From: Methanoculleus sediminis
Lineage (GTDB): Archaea > Halobacteriota > Methanomicrobia > Methanomicrobiales > Methanoculleaceae
Assembly: GCF_001017125.1 (NCBI RefSeq)
Contig: NZ_JXOJ01000005.1
Span: 61,667-125,666 of the forward strand
DNA length: 64,000 bases
Direction of reading: 5' to 3'
This document shows, piece after piece, positions 9,465 to 15,536 of this stretch. The notes beneath the pieces were generated by a model. It did not search any database, had not been told where the DNA came from, and saw only the letters and a list, made by a program, of their open reading frames with translations. The first letter of the stretch is position 1, and every line of letters starts with the position of its first letter. A program made the position numbers and the translations under genes.

Positions 9465-9508
9465 ACGATCACCGCGGGAGGGGAACCATGATAGTTATTG
9501 CGGGCGGG

Positions 9509-9661
9509 CTACCGGCTGCCCCGCTCCTCGTCTTCTTCATCATCGTACTCGACGACCAGCGCCCCACGATAGCCGCAACGCTTGCACCGGTAGATACAGC
9601 CGGTATATCCCCCGGTAACCGCCCAGACATCCGTAGAGTTGCACGCAGGGCAGTGCAGCAT
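9509..9661 (-). CDS. Small zinc-ribbon protein (50 residues)
   Basis: A 50-residue C4 zinc ribbon. CPACNSTD and CKRCGYRG give two CxxC pairs, followed by a highly acidic tail (EYDDEEDEE). ATG 9661 was chosen because the ribbon begins immediately after it; a 146-residue reading would run through pyrH on the opposite strand. Such mini-ribbons are frequent in methanogens and of unknown role. It is transcribed divergently from pyrH across a 46 nt gap. Confidence 0.65.
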   Translation of the reverse strand: MLHCPACNSTDVWAVTGGYTGCIYRCKRCGYRGALVVEYDDEEDEERGSR

Positions 9662-9707
9662 CTTCACAACAGGTATATGAGGATATTGAGGATAATAATA
9701 GGGTGGG

Positions 9708-10412
9708 ATGAAGAAGATCGTAATTTCTCTGGGCGGCTCGGTTCTGGTTCCTTCGCTTGAATCGAACAACATCGATCGATATGTTTCTGTTCTGAAGAAG
9801 ATCTCCGGAAAGTGCCGGATTTTCGTCGTCGTCGGCGGCGGCGGGGAGGCACGCCGGTACATCGGGGTCGCCCGCAGTCTCGGCGCCGGGGAGGCGGCGG
9901 CGGACGAGCTCGGCATCATGGTGACCCGGCTGAATGCGCGTCTTCTCATCGCCGGACTCGGAGATGCGGCCTACCCGCGCGTTGCGGAGAACTATACGGA
10001 GGCGCAGGAGTTCGCAGAGGCCGGCAAGATCGTCGTCATGGGCGGCATCACCCCGGCGCAGACGACCGATGCGGTCTCCGCGGTTCTCGCCGAGAGCGTC
10101 GGTGCCGACCTCCTCATCAACGCCACGTCGGTCAACGGAATCTACAGCGCCGACCCGAAGAAGGATGCCGGTGCGGTGAGGCACGAGCGTCTCACGCCGC
10201 TGGAGCTCCTGGAGATCATCACCGGGAGCCGGATGGATGCGGGTGCGAACACGGTGCTCGACATCGTGGCCGGAAAAGTGATCGAGCGGTCCGGCATCCC
10301 GCTCCTGGTGCTCGACGGCCGCGACCCGGAGAATCTCTACCGGGCGATCGTGGAGGGTGCGTTCGTCGGCACCGTCGTCTGCGAAGAGGGTTCGACCCCT
10401 CTGCCGTCCTGA
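9708..10412 (+). CDS. pyrH: Uridylate kinase (UMP kinase, archaeal type)
   Basis: PyrH phosphorylates UMP to UDP in pyrimidine synthesis. The 234-residue protein has the amino-acid-kinase fold motifs: SLGGSVLVP at the N-terminus, GGGGEARRY, the TSVNGIYSADPKKD nucleotide/metal loop, and the C-terminal GTVV strand. Length fits the archaeal UMP kinase subfamily. A GGTGGG ribosome site abuts the ATG. The tRNA-Pro gene follows 55 nt downstream. Confidence 0.95.
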   Translation: MKKIVISLGGSVLVPSLESNNIDRYVSVLKKISGKCRIFVVVGGGGEARRYIGVARSLGAGEAAADELGIMVTRLNARLLIAGLGDAAYPRVAENYTEAQEFAEAGKIVVMGGITPAQTTDAVSAVLAESVGADLLINATSVNGIYSADPKKDAGAVRHERLTPLELLEIITGSRMDAGANTVLDIVAGKVIERSGIPLLVLDGRDPENLYRAIVEGAFVGTVVCEEGSTPLPS

Positions 10413-10467
10413 ATATCTTCTTCATCGGCAACTATTTTTGCCTGGATTCCCAACGTATGCAGGTACA

Positions 10468-10542
10468 GGGGCAGTAGGGTAGCCTGGTCCATCCTAGAGC
10501 GTTTGGGACGCTTTGACGGCAGTTCGAATCTGCCCTGCCCCA
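10468..10542 (+). tRNA. tRNA-Pro (anticodon TGG)
   Basis: A complete cloverleaf: 7-bp acceptor GGGGCAG/CTGCCCC, anticodon stem GAGCG/CGCTT with loop TTTGGGA giving anticodon TGG, T-arm GGCAG-TTCGAAT-CTGCC, and discriminator A. No CCA is encoded. A CTATTTTTG box about 34 nt upstream is a plausible TATA box. The downstream gene nth starts only 6 nt after the discriminator base. Confidence 0.95.
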
Positions 10543-10548
10543 TCAGTC

Positions 10549-11205
10549 ATGAACCGCAAGGCCGCCTGTGAGGTCTACCGCCGTCTTCTTCTACAGTATC
10601 CCATCGTCGACGGCAGGCGCCATTTTCTCGAGTTCCATAACTCATTCGAGACGCTGATCCTCACGATCCTCTCGGCGCAGACGACCGACCGCGCCGTGAA
10701 CGCCGTTCGCGACGACCTCTTCTCCCGCTACCCGACGCCGGAGGCGCTCGCCCGCGCGGAGCCGGAGGAGGTGGAGCCGCTCATCCGGACGATCGGGTTC
10801 CACCGCACGAAGGCGCGCCATATCGTGGGGGCGGCAAGGAAGCTCGTCGCCGAGTTCGGCGGCGAGGTCCCGCGGACGATGGAGGAACTGCGGACGCTGC
10901 CCGGCGTCGGGAGGAAGACGGCAAACATCGTCCTCTCCCACGCGTTCGACATCAACGTCGGCATCGCGGTCGACACCCACGTCCGCCGGGTCTCGAAGAG
11001 GCTGGGGTTCACCGGGAGCACGAACCCCGATATCATCGAGCGCGATCTCGTGGCCCTCTTCCCCGAGGAGGTCTGGCGGGACATCAACTACCTCCTGATC
11101 CGCCACGGGCGCGCCGTCTGTACGGCAAAGAACCCGAAGCACGAGGAGTGCGTCGTCGCGGACCTCTGCCGGTATTACCGGGAACTGCGGGGTGGGGAGG
11201 AATAG
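10549..11205 (+). CDS. nth: Endonuclease III (DNA glycosylase/AP lyase)
   Basis: A 218-residue base-excision repair enzyme removing oxidised pyrimidines. It has the helix-hairpin-helix LPGVGRKTA with catalytic Lys123 and the VDTHVRR strand with catalytic Asp142. The C-terminal 4Fe-4S loop is altered: where the family has C-X6-C-X2-C-X5-C, this protein has C191, His198, C201 and C207, so the second ligand position is histidine (codon CAC). Start ATG 10549 lies 6 nt behind tRNA-Pro with no ribosome site, so it is leaderless after tRNA processing or translated from a joint transcript. Confidence 0.93.
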   Translation: MNRKAACEVYRRLLLQYPIVDGRRHFLEFHNSFETLILTILSAQTTDRAVNAVRDDLFSRYPTPEALARAEPEEVEPLIRTIGFHRTKARHIVGAARKLVAEFGGEVPRTMEELRTLPGVGRKTANIVLSHAFDINVGIAVDTHVRRVSKRLGFTGSTNPDIIERDLVALFPEEVWRDINYLLIRHGRAVCTAKNPKHEECVVADLCRYYRELRGGEE

Positions 11206-11303
11206 GGCGGACGGGGCTGGCTCGCGGTTGTGCGGGACGCAACTGGTTGCAGGGTCGATCTGTGGCGCTTTGAACTGTTATTTTCCGGGACTCCCGCAAA
11301 TCT

Positions 11304-11860
11304 CATCTACGGATTTCAGGTGGGGCTGTGAAGCTCGGATCTGACATGCCTCCGCTCTAGCTCTAATGTAACATCGCAACTCGAAGCCGGATGCTACCTC
11401 TATTTTCGAAAATGCGTCATAATTACGAGGAGGCCGGTACACAGGACCATGGGGATATCGCCATTGGGGGAGGGGCTGACGGGGAGGGGGGTGCAGCCCC
11501 CCTCCCCTGTCTCTACCTTGTACGTGGACATCTGTGACCCCACCCCACCCCGCCCGGCCTTCGGCCTCCTCACCCGCACCTTCGGTGCCTCAACTCCACT
11601 CCTCGCACCTAACGGTGCTCACGCACACTGCGTTCGCGCCTCGAAGCCTGATGGCTTCTCAAACTCCCGTCTCGCACCTTCGGTGCTCACGCTCCAGTTC
11701 TAGCGAACTGTCGCGTCCTGCGGACGGTCGTTCCTAGCGGAGTGTCGTTCCCCGCCCCACGGGGCGGGGGCAGTGCGTGGTGATATCCCTTAAAAAGCCG
11801 TGCATGGGGACGGGCTCCTTATGATGCGTTTTCGAAGGTTGAACCTGAAATCCGTAGATG
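11304..11860. repeat. Mosaic micro-hairpin element, copy 1, flanked by an 18-bp inverted repeat
   Basis: The 11206-11935 gap between convergent nth and the phosphate permease holds no credible gene. An exact 18-bp inverted repeat (11304-11321 and 11843-11860) encloses the element. Inside are GGATATCGCCA (about 11454), a G/C-run hairpin (11481-11491 with 11497-11507, loop TGCAG), then a chain of small perfect hairpins: GCACC-TTC-GGTGC, GCACC-TAAC-GGTGC, GAAGCC-TGAT-GGCTTC, GTTC-TAGC-GAAC, GTCC-TGC-GGAC. The right end reads, on the minus strand, GGGATATCACCA. A reading frame at 11449-11703 is only translated repeat. Confidence 0.8.
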
Positions 11861-11935
11861 GGCTTATGCGATCGTCAACTATCACAAAGTTCGATTAAAA
11901 GGAAGTGCGGGTGGCCGGGCAGAGAACCGATTTAT

Positions 11936-13120
11936 TCAAAAACCCCCGCCGACCAGCGCCCGCGCGGCAAGATAACACCCGCCGGCCACGATCGCCGCAG
12001 CCGGGATCGTCAGGATCCACGCGACGAGGATCTCCCGGACGACCCCCCACTTGACCGCCGAGTAGCCGCGGGTCGCGCCGACGCCCATGATCGCGCCGGT
12101 CGCCGCGTGGGTCGTCGAGACCGGGACGCCGAACGCGGTCATCAGCGAGAGGACGCTCCCGGCTGCGGTCGATGCGGCAAATCCCTGGTAGGGCCGGATC
12201 CGCGTGATCCGGTTGGCCATCTTGTCGATGACGCGCCATCCGCCGAGGAGGGTTCCGAGCGATATGGCGAGCGAAGATGTGAGGATGACCCAGAGCGGGA
12301 CGGAGAACTCGGCGATCAGGCCGCCGGCAAGGAGCATCGCGGTGATGATGCCCATCGCGTTCTGGGCGTCGTTGCTGCCGTGGCCGATGGCCTGCAGCGA
12401 GCCCGAAAAGATCTGGAGGTTTTTGAAGACGCGCGATAAGCGCCGGGGAGGATGGTTGCGGAAGATCCAGGTGACGAGGGTGCCGAGGGCGAACGCGGAG
12501 AGGAATCCGAGCGTGGGGGAGATGACGATGAAGATCACGACCGCGAGGATGCCGCCGATCTTCAAAAAGCCGGTTGCGATGGCGAGCGGAATTGCCACCG
12601 TCACCCCGATGAGCCCGCCGAGGAGGAGGTTCCACGGCTTGAAGTCGCCTCTCCGGTGCGCAACAACGCCCGTGACGACCGCGCCGAAGAATGCGCCCAC
12701 GAGCCCGTAGTAGACGGTCTGCTCGATGAGCACGAGCGGCGGCCAGAGGATCGCCCCCGTTCCCGCGGCCGCAATCCCGGCACCGAGCAGCCCCCCGATC
12801 AGGGCATGGCTGCTCGAGACCGGGATCCCGAAGAACGAGGTCGCGAGAACCCAGAGCACCGCGCCGGCCATGCCCATGAGGATCAGCGTCGGCGTGAGGG
12901 ATACGGGATCGACGATCCCCCTGCCGATGGTCGCCGCAATCGCCGTGGTGAAGAGGAGGGGGCCGAGGAGGTTGAAGACCCCGGCAAGGAGCACCGCCTG
13001 CAGGGGCGTTAAGGCCTTGGTCGCGACGATGGTGGCGATCGAGTTTGCGGCATCGTTCAAACCGTTTGCAAAATTAAAGAGTAAGGCCAGAAGAATGCCG
13101 AGAACGATGATCGGGTCCAT
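11936..13120 (-). CDS. PiT-family inorganic phosphate permease
   Basis: A 394-residue integral membrane protein of the inorganic phosphate transporter (PiT) family. Two homologous halves each carry the signature with FANGLNDAANSIAT near the N-terminus and GHGSNDAQNAMG in the second half, as expected. About ten membrane helices are visible. Start at ATG 13120 (MDPIIVLG), 5 nt after the upstream PhoU-like gene ends; a longer reading adds an Arg-rich tail overlapping that gene. The pair forms an operon, so phosphate uptake under control of the PhoU-like partner is likely. Confidence 0.93.
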   Translation of the reverse strand: MDPIIVLGILLALLFNFANGLNDAANSIATIVATKALTPLQAVLLAGVFNLLGPLLFTTAIAATIGRGIVDPVSLTPTLILMGMAGAVLWVLATSFFGIPVSSSHALIGGLLGAGIAAAGTGAILWPPLVLIEQTVYYGLVGAFFGAVVTGVVAHRRGDFKPWNLLLGGLIGVTVAIPLAIATGFLKIGGILAVVIFIVISPTLGFLSAFALGTLVTWIFRNHPPRRLSRVFKNLQIFSGSLQAIGHGSNDAQNAMGIITAMLLAGGLIAEFSVPLWVILTSSLAISLGTLLGGWRVIDKMANRITRIRPYQGFAASTAAGSVLSLMTAFGVPVSTTHAATGAIMGVGATRGYSAVKWGVVREILVAWILTIPAAAIVAGGCYLAARALVGGGF

Positions 13121-13125
13121 AGCGG

Positions 13126-13764
13126 TCAGGAGTGTCTGATGGCTATGTCGCTCAAGACATTCGCGACGTCTTCGCACTTGTCGGTCGCCATCTCAAGGTT
13201 CTCGTAGATATCCTTGAGTTTGATGATGGTGATGGCATCCTTCGTTTTGAAGAGATCCATGATGGCGTGGCCGAGGACGTTGTCCGCGACGTTCTCCAGA
13301 CGATTCACCTCGATGCACCGCTCCTCGATCAGCCCCGGATTCTTGATCGTCCGGATACCGGTCACGGCCTTCTCGATCTCGATGACACTCAGCCGGATCA
13401 GTTTTGCAAGTTCGATCATCGAGTCGTCGGTCTCGGTGATGCCGTAACTGTACATCTGTTGTGCGGTGCCGTCGATGTAGTCGAGGATGTCGTCGAGCGC
13501 CGATGCAAGGCGGGAGATCTCTTCCGGCTCGAGCGGCGTGATGAACGTCCGGTTCAGCTGCTCGTAGATCTCATGCGAGATCTCGTCTCCCTGATGCTCG
13601 ATCCGCTTCATCCGGTGGCATTGCTCTTTCACGTTCTCGAAGTTTTCAACGAGTTCGACGAGCAGATCGGCTGCGGAGACGACCGTCTGGGCCATCCTGT
13701 CGAAAAGATCAAAAAAAACCTTATCCTGGGGGATTACCCATTCCTTAATGCCCACAATGATCAT
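13126..13764 (-). CDS. PhoU-like regulator of PiT transporter (DUF47 family)
   Basis: A 212-residue all-helical protein of the TIGR00153/DUF47 family, which resembles PhoU and is almost always encoded beside PiT permeases. Family features include the KEQCHRMKRIEHQGDEISHEIYE-type metal-binding helix and the repeated NRLENVADN / ATDKCEDVAN motifs. It is first gene of the operon with the permease. The ATG is leaderless, with a TATA box ACTATATAG centred about 26 nt upstream. Confidence 0.92.
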   Translation of the reverse strand: MIIVGIKEWVIPQDKVFFDLFDRMAQTVVSAADLLVELVENFENVKEQCHRMKRIEHQGDEISHEIYEQLNRTFITPLEPEEISRLASALDDILDYIDGTAQQMYSYGITETDDSMIELAKLIRLSVIEIEKAVTGIRTIKNPGLIEERCIEVNRLENVADNVLGHAIMDLFKTKDAITIIKLKDIYENLEMATDKCEDVANVLSDIAIRHS

Positions 13765-13785
13765 TATAGCGTTTTTCAGTCAGGG

Positions 13786-13794
13786 ACTATATAG
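13786..13794 (-). promoter_or_regulatory. TATA box of the phosphate operon
   Basis: CTATATAGT (minus strand) lies 22-30 nt before the ATG at 13764, the spacing of a leaderless archaeal transcript. The 13795-13912 stretch beyond it shows no further feature. Confidence 0.55.
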
Positions 13795-13912
13795 CGATCG
13801 GTCAGGCTCTGCGGGTACGATACATTGGAACCGATGTAAATGCAAAGCCCCGTAGCGGGCGCATCCGTCGTCCCTGCGGGATGCCCCGGTGCATTGCGGG
13901 TCGGAGTCGCCC

Positions 13913-14221
13913 TTACCCGGAGACCCTGGGGAGACTGCTTCGGATGAAGTCGAGGTCGCCCTCCTTTGCCGGGACCTCGTAGAGCATGGTTCCGGGACCG
14001 GTGCAGCGTTTCGTGAACGGCAACAGGATCCTTCCCTTCTTGACCTGGAGCCCGACAAGCATCGGAGACTTCAGGAGCACCCGGGTATCCCTGAAGACGA
14101 AGTCCGGCGGCATCTCATAGTATTCTTTGCAGTGCTTTCGCACGTAATCGTTCACGTCGTCGGGCGTTGCGTCCAGGAGGAGGACTTTTCCACCGAGGTT
14201 GTTGACGCAGCAGGATGGCAT
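13913..14221 (-). CDS. Conserved methanogen protein, possibly DUF1894 family
   Basis: A 102-residue soluble protein beginning MPSCCVNNLGGKVLLL. The mix of an N-terminal Cys pair, a helix ending CKEYYEMPPDFVF, and LLKSPMLVGLQV resembles the DUF1894 family known from methanogens; I recognise it only loosely. ATG 14221 was chosen because a TATA-like TATTTATTC on the minus strand lies just upstream of it, whereas an in-frame ATG at 14275 would lie before the promoter. Function unknown. Confidence 0.6.
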   Translation of the reverse strand: MPSCCVNNLGGKVLLLDATPDDVNDYVRKHCKEYYEMPPDFVFRDTRVLLKSPMLVGLQVKKGRILLPFTKRCTGPGTMLYEVPAKEGDLDFIRSSLPRVSG

Positions 14222-14230
14222 CACTGGTTG

Positions 14231-14246
14231 TTCGTAGTTATACGAA
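14231..14246. promoter_or_regulatory. Inverted repeat in divergent promoter (operator candidate)
   Basis: TTCGTA-GTTA-TACGAA, a 6-bp perfect dyad with 4 nt spacer, lies between the DUF1894-like gene and the nitroreductase gene and overlaps the minus-strand TATA-like region. The plus-strand TATA box CCATATATAG is at 14276-14285. Confidence 0.4.
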
Positions 14247-14307
14247 TAAATACCTTGCGCCGCCCTCAAGGACAACCATATATAGAGGTCGGTACGATGC
14301 GGGCACC

Positions 14308-14850
14308 ATGGCCACCACAGGACTCTCCATGAAAGGCTTCGATGGTTTCCTTGCTCTCGCGCGGAATCGTTACAGCGTCCAATCGTTCAAGAAAGATCCC
14401 GTCGAGGACGAAAAACTCGGTGCGGTGCTCGATGCCGTCCGCCTGGCGCCGACGGCGGCCAACCGACAGCCTTTCCGGTTCATCGTCATTCACACCGCCG
14501 GAAAGGAGGACGAACTCGGCCGCATCTATGGGATACCGTTCTTCCGGGAGGCGCCGATTCTCATCTGCGCCTGCACGGTGCCGTCGGAGGCGTGGACACG
14601 CTCCGACGGGAAGAATTATAGCGATGTGGACGTGGCAATCGCCATCGACCACCTGACGCTCGCGGCCGCGAGCCTTGGCCTCGGAACCCACTGGGTCGCC
14701 GCCTTCGATACCGGCGCGGCGCGCGAGGCGCTGGGGATTCCCGGGGACGCCGAGCCCGTTGCGTTCACCCCGCTCGGCTACCCCGCCGACCGGCCGCAGG
14801 AAAAGCAGCGCAAGGGGGTATCGGAACTGGTGCATTACGAGCACTGGTGA
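14308..14850 (+). CDS. Nitroreductase-family flavoprotein
   Basis: A 180-residue FMN oxidoreductase of the nitroreductase fold. FLALARNRYSVQSF at the N-terminus matches the family RRSxRxF phosphate-binding stretch, LAPTAANRQPFRFIVI the FMN-contacting SPSxxNxQPW segment, and ASLGLGTHWVAAF the second FMN loop. The TATA box at 14276-14285 is 23-32 nt before ATG 14308, so that start is favoured; ATG 14329 is the alternative. Substrate unknown. Confidence 0.88.
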   Translation: MATTGLSMKGFDGFLALARNRYSVQSFKKDPVEDEKLGAVLDAVRLAPTAANRQPFRFIVIHTAGKEDELGRIYGIPFFREAPILICACTVPSEAWTRSDGKNYSDVDVAIAIDHLTLAAASLGLGTHWVAAFDTGAAREALGIPGDAEPVAFTPLGYPADRPQEKQRKGVSELVHYEHW

Positions 14851-14925
14851 CCGGAAGTAGCCGATCCCGGCCTCTACCGTGCCGGGGAGGGGCAAGGTTA
14901 TCGTCCAGCATGCGTATACTCCGGT

Positions 14926-15480
14926 ATGAAGCCGTGCGGGATGCCGGGCCGTGCGCCCGGGGTTCGCCTTCTCCTCCTGGCGGCTCTGTCCGCGCTCCTC
15001 ATCATGCCCTGTGCCGTCTCGGGCTCGACGCCCCCGCTGCTCCCCGATCTTACCGTCTCGGTCTCGAACGATACCCTCTCCCCGGACGTAGATCTCGTGA
15101 TCTCCGCTGTCTGGAGCCGGGATGCGAGTTTCTACCGGCCGCCGGAGAGCGTTGGCATCCGGATTTACAGCATCGATTCCGGCTCGCTCGTTGCAGGGTC
15201 TACCCTTCCTGTGGACGGACGCCCGGCCCACGACGGCAGCACCCGGCACTACCGGGGAGCGATCGCAGCCTCGGAACTCCCGGCGGGGAGGCTCCTGCTT
15301 GTCGTGACCGACCCGGTATCAGGTGCCGAGGCCCGCGTCCCGGTCGATGTCGTCGAACCAGGTCCGGAGTATCCCGGCGTTCAGATGCAGCGGTATGCCG
15401 GGACCGTCTTCCTCGCGGTTGCAGCGGTCCTGCTGGTCGTCCTCGGCGCCGCTTTCGCCCTGATGTTGAGGCGGCCGTAG
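14926..15480 (+). CDS. Secreted/membrane-anchored protein of unknown function
   Basis: A 184-residue protein with an N-terminal signal peptide (hydrophobic run at about residues 14-31, ending near VSGS), an extracytoplasmic beta-rich middle with no cysteine after the signal, and a C-terminal membrane helix (about 158-180) ending in LRRP. The topology suggests a surface protein with a C-terminal anchor. I do not recognise a family. Confidence 0.6.
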   Translation: MKPCGMPGRAPGVRLLLLAALSALLIMPCAVSGSTPPLLPDLTVSVSNDTLSPDVDLVISAVWSRDASFYRPPESVGIRIYSIDSGSLVAGSTLPVDGRPAHDGSTRHYRGAIAASELPAGRLLLVVTDPVSGAEARVPVDVVEPGPEYPGVQMQRYAGTVFLAVAAVLLVVLGAAFALMLRRP

Positions 15481-15536
15481 GGCGGGGGCACCCCGGCCGG
15501 TTCACTTAATGCCTGCAGCCGCCAACCATTCTTAAA

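Noticed and set aside
11449..11703. 84-codon frame in repeat island 1
   Set aside because: Translates the micro-hairpins only; similar frames appear in each island because the repeats lack stops.
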